A stretch of DNA of 64,000 nucleotides from Mycobacterium sp. OTB74 (GCF_029892685.1 NZ_JARXVD010000003.1:62001-126000); one strand, 5' to 3'. Shown: positions 8,366 through 18,689, counted from the stretch's first letter. The notes: generated from the sequence alone by a model not told the origin. Numbers and translations: made by a program.

Positions 8366-9091
8366 TTAGTCGAGCGAAACCCCGCCACGCGACCGACCGA
8401 ACGGCCCGGAGCCTTTCCCGGATCGGCGGTTGCGCAGTTTGCTTTCCGGAGCATCCCCGGAATCGGCAGTGGTGGTTTCCTCGTCAGTCGGTGCTTCTTC
8501 GACTGATTCTTCGGATTCGGCGCCTTCAGTGTTACCGATTTCGGATTCTGAGTCGGAGGTGGTGTCGTCGTCGACCTCGTCAGCGGCTGCAGAATCGGTC
8601 GGCTCGTCGGATTTGCGGCCTCGGCCGCGGGTGGTTGATTTGGCCTTCAACGGCTTGGGCGGCGGTGGCGGCAGTTCAGCCAGGAATGCCAGGTAGAAGG
8701 CCAGTGCGGCTAACAGGGTGACGCCGCCAGCGGCCCCGTAGATGCCGAAGAGCCAAGTGCCCGCGTTGTCCAGGGTCAGCCAGATTTCGCTGATGGCAGC
8801 TCCGGTGATCAGTACACCGCCCAGAATGTGCAGGGCGACGGACCAGGTGCGCAGCGAGAGTGCCAGCTGCGGGGTGTTGTATTCGGGCTTGCTGGTGCGC
8901 TGCAGGGTGAGCAGCACCGGAAGTGTGGACAGCGCGATCAGGACGCCGCAGACGATGCGCATCGCGGTGCCAAGAGTGTGCGACCAGTCGCCGGTCAGTT
9001 CGTTCCAGCGAGGCAACACGAAGAAGAAGTACAGAAGCCCGGCGAGGATGACGAACGACGCGTGCCACAAGATCGCTACCGGCCGCCGCAT
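8366..9091 (-). CDS. lucA: LucA (Rv3723-like) lipid uptake coordinator membrane protein
   Basis: 241 residues. Four hydrophobic segments occupy about residues 5-145 (VAILWHASFVILAGLLYFFF; IVCGVLIALSTLPVLL; ALHILGGVLITGAAI; GGVTLLAALAFYLAFL). A proline stretch and a long acidic/Ser-Glu-rich disordered tail ending in basic residues follow. Position beside ffs and the Rv3722c-type aminotransferase matches Rv3723 (LucA), which in M. tuberculosis stabilises Mce1 and Mce4 and supports fatty acid and cholesterol import. ATG 9091 is preceded by GAGGAGG; the frame stays open upstream into tRNA-Ser but that is not coding. Confidence 0.85.
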   Translation of the reverse strand: MRRPVAILWHASFVILAGLLYFFFVLPRWNELTGDWSHTLGTAMRIVCGVLIALSTLPVLLTLQRTSKPEYNTPQLALSLRTWSVALHILGGVLITGAAISEIWLTLDNAGTWLFGIYGAAGGVTLLAALAFYLAFLAELPPPPPKPLKAKSTTRGRGRKSDEPTDSAAADEVDDDTTSDSESEIGNTEGAESEESVEEAPTDEETTTADSGDAPESKLRNRRSGKGSGPFGRSRGGVSLD

Positions 9092-9122
9092 GCTCCTCCT
9101 CGAGCGAGTTTCACTTCGATGG

Positions 9123-9166
9123 GGTCCGGGGTGCGACGGGCGGTTGAGCCGGTCGCACCCCGGACC
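9123..9166 (-). terminator. tRNA-Ser terminator hairpin
   Basis: Perfect 15-bp stem (arms GGTCCGGGGTGCGAC and GTCGCACCCCGGACC) with a 14-nt loop, beginning six bases past the 3' end of tRNA-Ser on the minus strand and upstream of lucA. Confidence 0.75.
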
Positions 9167-9171
9167 GAGTG

Positions 9172-9257
9172 CGGAGGATAGGGGATTTGAACCCCTGAGG
9201 GCTGTTAACCCAACCCGCGTTCCAGGCGAGCGCCATAGGCCACTAGGCGAATCCTCC
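9172..9257 (-). tRNA. tRNA-Ser(GGA)
   Basis: 86 nt with a long variable arm as in class II tRNAs. Acceptor arms GGAGGAT and ATCCTCC pair fully with discriminator G. The anticodon loop CTGGAAC gives GGA, closed by CTCGC/GCGGG. T-loop TTCAAAT sits in a GGGG/CCCC stem. No CCA is encoded. Position between lucA and ffs agrees with mycobacterial gene order. Confidence 0.95.
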
Positions 9258-9398
9258 GCCGACAATGGTAACCGACCAGCCGAGATGCTCATGTCCGGGT
9301 GAGTTCAGCCCGGCAGATGGTGGCTCAGGAGTGCGCTGACGTGCTCGATTCGTACCTGGCCACACGTCGATTCGCGGCAGCGACTAAGGTATTGGGCC

Positions 9399-9484
9399 GG
9401 ACCCCGCGCGGCGTCCATCCTGTGAACTCCCCCAGGGCCGGAAGGCAGCAAGGGTCAACGGGCTCTGGCGGGTGCGCGGGGTCC
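9399..9484 (+). ncRNA. ffs: Signal recognition particle RNA (4.5S, small bacterial type)
   Basis: The terminal stem GGACCCCGCGC pairs with GCGCGGGGTCC. The apical domain carries the invariant SRP core: GTGAACTCCCCCAGG, then GCCGGAAGGCAGCAAGGGT with the GGAA tetraloop and asymmetric internal loop that bind Ffh. It acts in co-translational membrane targeting. The mature ends may extend a few bases beyond the stem. It lies 37 bp before the aminotransferase gene, as in M. tuberculosis. Confidence 0.95.
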
Positions 9485-9506
9485 CCGTAATTCTCGCGGC
9501 ATTTGA

Positions 9507-10796
<1,290 letters not shown>

Positions 10797-10909
10797 CTCT
10801 TGGGCGTTGACTCTGTGCCGGCGCTGGAAAAGTTCGAGTACCACGCGCCGTCACCGCAGAGTCAATGGTCACCAGAGCGCCCGTCGGACCGGCTCGGTAG
10901 CCTTCTCCC

Positions 10910-12856
10910 GTGGCCCTCTACCGCAAATACCGACCGGCAAGTTTCGCTGAGGTAGTCGGGCAGGAACATGTCACCGAACCGCTGTGCAACGCGCTGGAAT
11001 CAGGCCGGATCAACCATGCCTACCTGTTCTCAGGGCCGCGTGGCTGCGGCAAGACGTCGTCGGCCCGCATCCTGGCCCGCTCGCTGAACTGCGAGCAGGG
11101 ACCGACCGCCAATCCGTGCGGGCAGTGCCACTCCTGCGTGGCGCTGGCGCCCAACGGGCCGGGCAACATCGACGTCGTCGAGCTCGACGCGGCCAGCCAC
11201 GGTGGTGTGGACGACACCCGCGAACTGCGCGACCGAGCGTTTTACGCACCGGCCCAGTCGCGGTACCGCATCTTCATCATCGACGAAGCGCACATGGTCA
11301 CCAACGCCGGTTTCAACGCGCTGCTCAAGATCGTCGAGGAGCCGCCGGAGCACCTGATCTTCGTATTCGCCACCACCGAGCCGGAGAAGGTGCTGCCGAC
11401 CATCCGCTCGCGCACCCACCACTATCCGTTCCGGCTGCTGCCGCCCAAGACCATGCGCGGGCTGCTGGAGAAGATCTGCGCGCAGGAAGACGTGCAGGTC
11501 GATGATGCGGTGTACCCCTTGGTCATTCGGGCCGGCGGCGGCTCGCCCCGCGACACCTTGTCGGTGCTCGATCAGCTGCTGGCCGGCGCCGAGCAGAACC
11601 GGGTGGTCTATCAGCGGGCGCTGTCGCTGCTGGGCGTCACCGACCTGGCGTTGATCGATCGGGCCGTCGACGCCCTGGCGGCCGGTGACGGGGCCGGGCT
11701 GTTCGGAGCGGTCGAATCGGTGATCGACGCCGGGCACGACCCGCGCAGGTTCGCCACCGACCTGTTGGAGCGCTTCCGGGATTTGATTGTGTTGCAAGTG
11801 GTTCCGGATGCCGCGACCCGCGGCGTGGTAGATGCCCCTGAAGACGTGCTAGAGCGCATGCGCGAGCAAGCGGCCCAGATCGGCACCGCGACGCTGACCC
11901 GTTATGCCGAGGTGGTGCATGCCGGCCTGGGGGAGATGCGCGGTGCGACGGCTCCGCGACTGCTGCTGGAAGTGGTGTGCGCGCGACTGCTGCTGCCGTC
12001 GGCCAGCGATACCGAAGCCGCGCTGCTGCAACGGATCGAGCGGATCGAGACCCGCATGAACGTCTCGGTCCCGGTGTCCGAGAGAGGAGCGGTGTCGCGC
12101 CCCGCTCCGGCGACCCCGGCGCCGGTCGCCGAGAGTCCTGCGCAGCCCGTAGCCGCGCCCACGGCGGCGAACCGCCAGTTTACTCGGAGAAGCCAAGCAC
12201 CACAGCAGGTTTCACCTCCGGAACCGTCGGCGCCCGAACCTGAGCCGGTGCATCAGTCAGAGCCCCGCCCGGGTCCCGAACCGCCGGTGCAACGTGAAAC
12301 CCCACCCGAGTCCGTGCGTCCGCCAGCCCCGCAGCCCGCTGCCGAGCCCGCAACTCCGGCCACGGCCATGGCCACACCGGGTGAACCCGACGCCGCCGCG
12401 GTACGCGCCATGTGGACGACGGTGCGCGAGAAGGTCCGGCTGCGCAGCCGGTCGCTGGAGGCCATGCTGATGGAGGCGACGGTCCGGGCCGTCGATAACG
12501 ACACGCTGGTGTTGGCGCACCCGGCACCGCCGCTGGCCAAACGGCTCAGCGAGCAGCACAACACAGACGTCATCCGGGAAGCCCTCAAAGACGCGCTGGG
12601 CGTTAACTGGCGGGTGCGTTGCGACGCCGGTGCTGCCCCGGCGGGAGCGGCACCGTCAAGCGCTGCGCCTGCAGCGGCTCCGCGAGCCGCAGCCCCGACG
12701 CCCGAACAGCAGGCCGCTGTCGAGCGGGCTGAGGAAGAGGACATGCTCGCCGAGGCGGCTCACGACGCCGGTCAGAACGCGCCGCGCCGCGATCCGGAAG
12801 AAGTGGCGCTGGAGCTGCTGCGTAATGAGCTCGGCGCCAAGCCGATTGGCGAATAG
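10910..12856 (+). CDS. dnaX: DNA polymerase III subunit gamma/tau
   Basis: 648 residues. AAA+ clamp-loader domain: Walker A GPRGCGKTSSA near residue 45, a zinc module (CEQGPTANPCGQCHSC), Walker B/DExx IIDEAHMVT and sensor 1 IFVFATTEPEKVL. A lid and oligomerisation domain follow to about 370, then a Pro/Ala-rich linker and a C-terminal tau domain (about 490-600) that contacts the polymerase. It loads the sliding clamp at the replication fork. The usual E. coli-type slippery A-tract for making gamma by frameshift is not seen. GTG start. Confidence 0.96.
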   Translation: MALYRKYRPASFAEVVGQEHVTEPLCNALESGRINHAYLFSGPRGCGKTSSARILARSLNCEQGPTANPCGQCHSCVALAPNGPGNIDVVELDAASHGGVDDTRELRDRAFYAPAQSRYRIFIIDEAHMVTNAGFNALLKIVEEPPEHLIFVFATTEPEKVLPTIRSRTHHYPFRLLPPKTMRGLLEKICAQEDVQVDDAVYPLVIRAGGGSPRDTLSVLDQLLAGAEQNRVVYQRALSLLGVTDLALIDRAVDALAAGDGAGLFGAVESVIDAGHDPRRFATDLLERFRDLIVLQVVPDAATRGVVDAPEDVLERMREQAAQIGTATLTRYAEVVHAGLGEMRGATAPRLLLEVVCARLLLPSASDTEAALLQRIERIETRMNVSVPVSERGAVSRPAPATPAPVAESPAQPVAAPTAANRQFTRRSQAPQQVSPPEPSAPEPEPVHQSEPRPGPEPPVQRETPPESVRPPAPQPAAEPATPATAMATPGEPDAAAVRAMWTTVREKVRLRSRSLEAMLMEATVRAVDNDTLVLAHPAPPLAKRLSEQHNTDVIREALKDALGVNWRVRCDAGAAPAGAAPSSAAPAAAPRAAAPTPEQQAAVERAEEEDMLAEAAHDAGQNAPRRDPEEVALELLRNELGAKPIGE

Positions 12857-12863
12857 CCTCTGC

Positions 12864-14165
12864 TCAGGCCGCCCACCATGGCCGCAACGGCAGACCGCGG
12901 TCGGACCCGTGGCTGTCCAGCTTGACCGCTAGAACCTGGTGCAGCTGAACCACATTGGTCTCGAAGCCAAGCCGGGACCCGGCCATGTACATGCCCCACA
13001 CCTTCGCGGTGGCCAGCCCGACCTCGGCGACCGCGTCGTCCCAGTGCGCCACGAGGTTGGCGCACCAGTCGCGCAGGGTCAGCGCGTAGTGATGACGCAA
13101 GTTCTCCTCGTGCAGCACCTCCAACCCGCAGTCCTGCACCGCGGTGATGATCCGGCCGGAGCCGGTGAGCTCGCCGTCCGGGAACACGTAGCGGTCGATG
13201 AATCCGCCGATGGGTGTCGAACGGTTGTCGGGCCTGGTGATGCAGTGGTTGAGCAGCAACCCGCCGGTGCGCAGCCGGTCGCGCAGGAAGCTGAAGTATG
13301 CCGGGTAGTTGGCTATGCCGATGTGCTCGGTCAGGCCGATGGAGGACACCGCATCGAAACCGCCTGCGCGCACGTCGCGGTAGTCGCCGTGGCGCACCTC
13401 GGCCAGTTCGGTGAGACCCTCGTCTGCGATGGCGCGCTGTGCCCAGGTCGCCTGTTCGTGCGACAGGGTCACACCCGTCGCACGAACCCCGCGGCGGGCG
13501 GCATACCGGACCATGCCACCCCAGCCGCAGCCGACGTCGAGTAACCGGTCCCCGGGCTGCAGCCGCAGCTTGTCGAACACCAGCCGGTACTTGTTCTCCT
13601 GGGCTTCCTCAAGCGTGGCGTCCGGCCGGGGATAGCACGCACAGGTGTACGTCATCGACGGGCCGAGCGTCTTCTCGTAGAACGCGTTCGAAACGTCGTA
13701 GTGGTGGTGGATGGCCTCGGCGTCCCGGGTCCTGCTGTGCCGCAGGCCCTCAGCCACTCGGCGCCACTTGGGCAGCGCCTCCTGCGGTGGCGGCGCGATC
13801 GGGACCAGATGCTCAAACCCGATGGACCGCACGATGTTTGCCAGTACCCGGGCCGGCGGCCGCTTGAACGACGTCTTGTCGGAGAACGCCTTGAGTAGCT
13901 CGTACGGATCGCCCGGGTGCACCCCTAGTGCTTCGAGATCACCGGAGACGTAGGCGCGCGCCAAGCCGAGATCGCCGGGCGAGGTGGCCAGGTAGGTGGT
14001 GCCGCGGGGGGTACGCAGGTCCAGTCCCAGGGTCGCGTCTTCGGGTCCGGACGAGCTGCCGTCGTACGCCCGGAATTTCAGTGGTAGTCGACCGTCGGCG
14101 AAACTCTCCAGCACCTGGGCCAAGGTCAGCTTGTCGGTATAGCTGCGTTCCTTGAAAGTTGTCAT
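12864..14165 (-). CDS. SAM-dependent fatty-acyl methyltransferase (cyclopropane synthase family, Rv3720-like)
   Basis: 433 residues. An N-terminal helical domain precedes a class I methyltransferase domain with motif I LLDVGCGWGGMVRYAA (about residue 200), preceded by the phospholipid-substrate motif HHHYDVSNAFYEKTLG. The C-terminal region has GIANYPAYFSFLRDRLRTGG. Cyclopropane synthase family enzymes add a methylene or methyl to unsaturated acyl chains. It starts by a four-base overlap (ATGA) with the upstream flavoprotein gene, as in the tms/Rv0447c-Rv0449c pairs that make 10-methyl fatty acids. Exact product is not known. Confidence 0.88.
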   Translation of the reverse strand: MTTFKERSYTDKLTLAQVLESFADGRLPLKFRAYDGSSSGPEDATLGLDLRTPRGTTYLATSPGDLGLARAYVSGDLEALGVHPGDPYELLKAFSDKTSFKRPPARVLANIVRSIGFEHLVPIAPPPQEALPKWRRVAEGLRHSRTRDAEAIHHHYDVSNAFYEKTLGPSMTYTCACYPRPDATLEEAQENKYRLVFDKLRLQPGDRLLDVGCGWGGMVRYAARRGVRATGVTLSHEQATWAQRAIADEGLTELAEVRHGDYRDVRAGGFDAVSSIGLTEHIGIANYPAYFSFLRDRLRTGGLLLNHCITRPDNRSTPIGGFIDRYVFPDGELTGSGRIITAVQDCGLEVLHEENLRHHYALTLRDWCANLVAHWDDAVAEVGLATAKVWGMYMAGSRLGFETNVVQLHQVLAVKLDSHGSDRGLPLRPWWAA

Positions 14166-15553
14166 TGCCGTTGCACCGCCTTCGTATATAGGTCGAGTAG
14201 CCGTGAATCCGGGTCGTAAACCTCTTTGACGGTCCGATAGGCAGCGCCGCCGTAAAGTCGGTCGAATTCGGCTGCCGGGTAGAACGATTCGGAATAGAGC
14301 GATTTGTGGCCGTCGAGCTCGTCCACCTTCTGTTCGATGAGCCGGTTGGTCTGCCCGGGCTCGGCGCCGGCCGGAACAGATGACCAAAAGCCGACATTGA
14401 CGTAGCTGCGGTGTGGCCGCAGCGGGTACAACGGCCACTCGGTGCTACCGCGTAACCGCAACGGGCACAACCAGATCGGCTCGATGGGGATATTCGCCAG
14501 AAACCAATCGACAAATTCGGTGACCCGCCCGATCGGGATCTCGACGTCCTGCACCACCGGCTCCTGCAGCGGCCGGCTCGGGGCGCGCAGGCGACGTGTT
14601 TCGATCCTATCGGCGATGCGGAAGCGCCGGTCCAGGCCGACCAGCTTCCAATAGACGCTGCTGCGCCGGTAGCGGCGTGGCCACAGTCGCCGGATGGACG
14701 GGTTCTGTGCACCGAATGCCCTTGAACACCAGAACCAGTCAGTGTCCCAACGCCAGAAGTAGTCGTGGATGGTCAGCCGGTCCTGCAGTTCGCCGCCGTC
14801 GTGCTGGATGGACCGGTAGAAGATGTGCTGCCCGGTGTAGTCGCTGACCGGACCGGGAGTCGCGGTTTTCACCCCTAGGCACAAGTAGCTCTCGTCGGGA
14901 CTGAACACCACGCCGTCGAGGTAGTCGACGGGGGTGCCGCGATACCCACCGGTGTCGATGATCCGGTCCATCGCGTCGACCAGGTCGGCCACTCGGTGAA
15001 ATCGCAGATGCCGCAGCTGCACGAACGGCAGTACCGGTTCCAGCTCGATCTGTAACCGCACCGAATAACCCAGCGTGCCATAGGAATTCGGGAACGCGTG
15101 GAACAGATCCGAGTGGTCGTTCGGTGTCGCGGTGATCAGCTCACCGGCTCCGGTGAGGATGTCCATCTCCCGCACGGACTCATGCGGAAGGCCGTTGCGG
15201 AACGAGGATGACTCGATGCCCAGTCCGGTGACCGCGCCGCCGAGCGTGATGGTCTTCAACTGCGGAACGACCAACGGCGCCAGGCCGAATGGCAGCGTCG
15301 CGGCCACCAGGGTCTCGTAAGTGCACATGCCCTGGACGTCGGCGGTGCGGTTTTGGGCGTCGATGCGCAGGACACCGTCGAGGCCGGAGACATCCAGTCC
15401 CTTCGCGCGGTGGCGGGTTCGCGGTCGGAACAGATTCGACGTCGGCTTGGCCAGGCGCACCGCGGCACCTGGTGGGATGCTGCGGTAACTGTCCAGGAGT
15501 TGCTGGACCGCCGCGGTATGGGCGGCCTGCTCGTCCCACGTGACTACGGCCAC
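14162..15553 (-). CDS. FAD-binding oxidoreductase (Rv3719-like)
   Basis: 463 residues of the FAD_binding_4 (vanillyl-alcohol oxidase/DHCR24-like) type. The pyrophosphate-binding stretch is KTITLGGAVTGLGIESSSF near residue 110 and the C-terminal half is the cap domain. GTG start. First gene of a two-gene operon with the methyltransferase. In the analogous TmsA-TmsB pair the flavoprotein reduces a methylene-acyl intermediate to a methyl branch, so a lipid substrate is likely here. That assignment is by analogy only. Confidence 0.85.
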   Translation of the reverse strand: MAVVTWDEQAAHTAAVQQLLDSYRSIPPGAAVRLAKPTSNLFRPRTRHRAKGLDVSGLDGVLRIDAQNRTADVQGMCTYETLVAATLPFGLAPLVVPQLKTITLGGAVTGLGIESSSFRNGLPHESVREMDILTGAGELITATPNDHSDLFHAFPNSYGTLGYSVRLQIELEPVLPFVQLRHLRFHRVADLVDAMDRIIDTGGYRGTPVDYLDGVVFSPDESYLCLGVKTATPGPVSDYTGQHIFYRSIQHDGGELQDRLTIHDYFWRWDTDWFWCSRAFGAQNPSIRRLWPRRYRRSSVYWKLVGLDRRFRIADRIETRRLRAPSRPLQEPVVQDVEIPIGRVTEFVDWFLANIPIEPIWLCPLRLRGSTEWPLYPLRPHRSYVNVGFWSSVPAGAEPGQTNRLIEQKVDELDGHKSLYSESFYPAAEFDRLYGGAAYRTVKEVYDPDSRLLDLYTKAVQRQ

Positions 15554-15657
15554 ACCTATACGCTAGTTGCAGACTGCGGTCCTCGCGACCGCAACACACG
15601 GGGCCAGCCCTGCTGGGCAGCCCATTTCATCGTCACGTGAACAAGGAGTTTTATCTG

Positions 15658-16095
15658 ATGGGACAGGTCAGCGCGACCAGCACCGTTTTGATCAACGCCG
15701 AACCGGAGAAGGTTCTGGCGGCAGTTGCCGATTACCAGACCGTGCGTCCGAAGATCCTCTCGTCCAACTACAGCGGGTACCAGGTGCTTGAAGGCGGCCA
15801 CGGCGCCGGCACCGTCGCGACCTGGAAGCTGCAGGCCACCAAGAGTCGTTCGCGCGACGTCAAGGCCAGCGTTGATGTGGCCGGCCACAGTGTCATCGAG
15901 AAAGACGCCAACTCGTCCATGGTGACCACGTGGACCGTCGCGCCCGCCGGGACCGGTTCGACCGTCACCATGAAGACCGCGTGGCAGGGGGCCGGCGGCA
16001 TCGGTGGCTTCTTCGAGAAGACGTTCGCGCCGATGGGTCTGCGCAAGATCCAGGACGAGGTGCTGGGCAACCTGAAGACTGCAGTCGAAGCCTGA
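15658..16095 (+). CDS. SRPBCC family protein (Rv3718c-like)
   Basis: 145 residues with the helix-grip fold pattern: an N-terminal strand (QVSATSTVLINAEPEKVLAAVADY), central strands and a long C-terminal helix (APMGLRKIQDEVLGNLKTAV). AAGGAG nine bases before ATG 15658 decides the start over a GTG seven codons upstream. Rv3718c sits at the same place in M. tuberculosis. Likely a small lipid- or polyketide-binding protein; no ligand is known. Divergent from the flavoprotein operon. Confidence 0.82.
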   Translation: MGQVSATSTVLINAEPEKVLAAVADYQTVRPKILSSNYSGYQVLEGGHGAGTVATWKLQATKSRSRDVKASVDVAGHSVIEKDANSSMVTTWTVAPAGTGSTVTMKTAWQGAGGIGGFFEKTFAPMGLRKIQDEVLGNLKTAVEA

Positions 16096-16208
16096 GGTCC
16101 GTCGGCGCGCCAATGGCCTGGTGAAAGCCCGGTGATTCACCGGGCGACTAGGCTTGGGCGCAAGCCGATCGAATTCGATACTTCGTCGAGAGCAATAAGG
16201 GGATCGTC

Positions 16209-16541
16209 ATGCAACCCGGTGGTCAGCCCGATATGTCCGCACTGCTTGCCCAGGCGCAGCAGATGCAGGCTCAGTTAATTCAGGCGCAGGACGCGCTGGC
16301 CGCCGCCGAGGTGATCGGTCAGGCCGGCGGTGGCCTGGTCAAGGTCACCATGATGGGAAGCGGCGAGATCACCGCGGTGACCATCGACCCGAAGGTTGTG
16401 GACCCTTCGGACGTCGAGACGCTGCAGGACTTGCTCGTCGGCGCCCTGGGTGACGCTGCCGAGCAGGTCACGCTGATGGCACAGCAGCGGCTGGGGCCGC
16501 TGGCCGGCGGCATGCAGGGCATGGGTCTGCCCGGGTTCTGA
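16209..16541 (+). CDS. YbaB/EbfC family nucleoid-associated protein
   Basis: 110 residues. The N-terminal helix ([21 protein letters not shown]), beta core ([22 protein letters not shown]) and C-terminal helix match the YbaB dimeric DNA-binding fold. It probably binds DNA non-specifically and is commonly paired with recR in replication-repair operons. Here its stop is one base before the recR start. AAGGGG precedes ATG 16209. It matches Rv3716c. Confidence 0.92.
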   Translation: MQPGGQPDMSALLAQAQQMQAQLIQAQDALAAAEVIGQAGGGLVKVTMMGSGEITAVTIDPKVVDPSDVETLQDLLVGALGDAAEQVTLMAQQRLGPLAGGMQGMGLPGF

Positions 16542-16542
16542 G

Positions 16543-17151
16543 GTGTTTGAAGGACCTGTCCAGGACTTGATCGACGAGCTGGGCAAGCTACCGGGCATTG
16601 GCCCGAAAAGCGCGCAGCGCATTGCTTTTCACCTGTTGTCGGTGGAGCCGCCGGACATTGATCGGCTGACCGCCGTGCTGAACCGGGTGCGCGACGGGGT
16701 CAAATTCTGCGTGGTGTGTGGCAACGTATCCGACGAGGACCGGTGCCGAATCTGCAGCGACCCGCGCCGTGACGGGACGTTGGTGTGTGTCGTGGAGGAA
16801 CCCAAGGACGTCCAGGCCGTCGAGCGGACCCGGGAGTTCCGTGGGCGATACCACGTGTTGGGCGGGGCACTTGATCCGCTGTCCGGCATTGGGCCCGAGC
16901 AATTGCGAATTCGCGAGCTGCTCAACAGGATTGGTGAGCGGGTTGATGGCGTGGATATCGTCGAGGTGATCATCGCGACTGACCCCAACACCGAGGGCGA
17001 GGCCACCGCCACTTATCTGGTGCGGATGCTGCGGGACATCCCCGGGCTGACGGTAACGCGTATTGCTTCGGGTCTGCCGATGGGTGGCGACTTGGAATTC
17101 GCCGACGAGCTGACGTTGGGCCGGGCGTTGGCCGGCCGCCGCCCGCTCTGA
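16543..17151 (+). CDS. recR: Recombination mediator RecR
   Basis: 202 residues. It has an N-terminal helix-hairpin-helix ([20 protein letters not shown]), a four-Cys zinc finger ([17 protein letters not shown], Cys about 57-72) and a Toprim domain ([14 protein letters not shown]). RecR forms a clamp that with RecO loads RecA on SSB-coated gaps. GTG start one base after the ybaB stop, so the genes are co-transcribed and probably coupled. Confidence 0.97.
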   Translation: MFEGPVQDLIDELGKLPGIGPKSAQRIAFHLLSVEPPDIDRLTAVLNRVRDGVKFCVVCGNVSDEDRCRICSDPRRDGTLVCVVEEPKDVQAVERTREFRGRYHVLGGALDPLSGIGPEQLRIRELLNRIGERVDGVDIVEVIIATDPNTEGEATATYLVRMLRDIPGLTVTRIASGLPMGGDLEFADELTLGRALAGRRPL

Positions 17152-17165
17152 TTTTCCCGCGCTGG

Positions 17166-17909
17166 TCAGGCCGTTACCGTCAGTTCGACGCGGCCGTCGG
17201 TTCCGACTGTTTCGCGTTCGGTCAGGGCAGTGTTCTTCGCGACCAGTCGTACCCGGTCTGCCCTGAATAGGTCTTCTGAGTATTCGAAAGGCTGACCGTC
17301 GGCATCGGAGGTGACGCGTGTCATCGCCAGAAGTGGAGTGCGCGTGGGGATTTCTAGCCAGGCAGCTTCGCGGGGATTGGCGCTGACAACCTCGATACTC
17401 TCGATCGATGACGAGGGCACGAGTTGATACCGGACGGCCAGGATTTCGTATATGGATCCGCCCAGGGGTTGTTCCAGCAGGTCTGGAACCCGGTCGGCCG
17501 GGAAATGTGCGCAATCGACCGACAGCGGGAAGCTGTCGGCGTACCGCAGGCGCCGGACCACGACCAGCTGGGTATCGGGTTTGACGCCCAGGCGCTGCGC
17601 CTCGATGGCGGAAGCGCCGCGCAGTGCCGTGGACAGCACCCTGCTGCGGGTGGTCGAGTGTCCGCCTTGCTTGAGGCGGTTCGGCAGCCCTGACAGCTCG
17701 GCGACGTTGCGTTCGACCAAGCCAGTTTTGATGAAGGTGCCGCCCGCGCGTCCACTCCGCCGTTCGAGGATTCCCGCGCGGCTCAGTGGGACCAGAGCGC
17801 TGCGCAACGTGGCACGGGATACCGCGAATTGCTCAGCCATCTCACGTTCGGATCCGAGGCGGTCGCCGGGCCGAAGGGTCGGACGATCTTCCGCCGAAAT
17901 AGACCAAAT
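17166..17909 (-). CDS. GntR-family regulator with UTRA domain, start codon unclear
   Basis: The first ATG (17840) lies inside the winged helix-turn-helix, which would lose its first helices. The same frame upstream still encodes family-like sequence (VRVRAAIWSIS, then LRPGDRLGSEREMAEQF) and remains open past 17954 without any ATG, GTG or TTG. The coordinates use an ATT at 17907-17909 as a guess. The rest is a normal HutC-type UTRA ligand domain (RLRYADSFPLSVDCAHFPAD; FEYSEDLFRADRVRLV). Convergent with recR; absent from the M. tuberculosis order as I recall it. It may be a 5'-truncated pseudogene or use a rare start. Confidence 0.65.
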   Translation of the reverse strand: MWSISAEDRPTLRPGDRLGSEREMAEQFAVSRATLRSALVPLSRAGILERRSGRAGGTFIKTGLVERNVAELSGLPNRLKQGGHSTTRSRVLSTALRGASAIEAQRLGVKPDTQLVVVRRLRYADSFPLSVDCAHFPADRVPDLLEQPLGGSIYEILAVRYQLVPSSSIESIEVVSANPREAAWLEIPTRTPLLAMTRVTSDADGQPFEYSEDLFRADRVRLVAKNTALTERETVGTDGRVELTVTA

Positions 17910-17959
17910 GGCCGCTCTTACTCGAACTTTGCGGCGCGTTTGTCCGTTTAGGCGGGAGG

Positions 17960-18667
17960 TTAGACGCGGCGGGGGGCGGCGAGGCGCTCGCGGCGCAGTT
18001 GGTCTACTTCGGGTAGCTCCAGGGGTGGCAGCTCGCCGACCACCTGGGACAGCAGATAGTCGGCCAACTCCGGGTTACGGGCCAGGCAGCAGCCGTGCAG
18101 ATATGTCGCCACCACGCCGCCTTGCACCACGCCGTCGTAGCCGGAGCCGTCGCGGTTGCCCGCACCCTTTTCCACCCGGGCCAGCGGCCGAGCGGCCGGA
18201 CCGAGATCGGTTCCACCGCGGTGGTTTTCGAATCCGGTCAGTTTCTGGGTCAAACCCTCGATCAGCGGCACCGAAGCCACCTCGCCAATGGTCCGCTCGG
18301 GTTGCGGCGAAGTGGTCACGTCAAGCAGCCCGACGCCATCGACTCGCTCGCCCGAAGACGTCTCATACCAGTGCCCGAGCACCTGGATTGCCGCGCAGAT
18401 GGCCAGTACCGGCGCACCGCGTGAAACCGCTTGTTGCAGACCGGGATAACGAATGAGGTGCTTGGTGGCCAGCCGCTGGGCGTAGTCCTCGGCGCCGCCG
18501 AGGGTATACAGGTCCAGCGAATCGGGTACCGGGTCGTTCAGGGTGATGTCGACTATCTCGGCATCAATGCCGCGGAGTCGCAACCGTTCTCGCAGCACCA
18601 CCGCGTTGCCGCTGTCGCCGTAGGTGCCCATGACGTCGGGGAGCACCAGGCCGATACGCACCGTCAT
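17960..18667 (-). CDS. gatD: Lipid II isoglutaminyl synthase, glutaminase subunit GatD (CobQ2)
   Basis: 235 residues, class I glutamine amidotransferase of the CobB/CobQ type. The nucleophile is Cys91 (VLAICAAIQVLGHWYE) and the catalytic histidine His191 (ATYLHGCC). It supplies ammonia to MurT, which amidates D-isoglutamate of lipid II at the membrane, a modification needed for 3-3 and 4-3 crosslinking. It lies 22 bp downstream of murT on the same strand, as in M. tuberculosis Rv3712-Rv3713. Confidence 0.93.
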   Translation of the reverse strand: MTVRIGLVLPDVMGTYGDSGNAVVLRERLRLRGIDAEIVDITLNDPVPDSLDLYTLGGAEDYAQRLATKHLIRYPGLQQAVSRGAPVLAICAAIQVLGHWYETSSGERVDGVGLLDVTTSPQPERTIGEVASVPLIEGLTQKLTGFENHRGGTDLGPAARPLARVEKGAGNRDGSGYDGVVQGGVVATYLHGCCLARNPELADYLLSQVVGELPPLELPEVDQLRRERLAAPRRV

Positions 18668-18689
18668 CTTGCTCCTCGCGTCCGCACGG

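Noticed and set aside
9092..9292. N-terminal extension of lucA
   Set aside because: The frame passes through tRNA-Ser and its terminator; ATG 9091 has an ideal ribosome-binding site.
10910..12856. Programmed frameshift in dnaX
   Set aside because: No A-rich slippery heptamer with downstream stem seen at the expected place; full-length tau is the simple reading.
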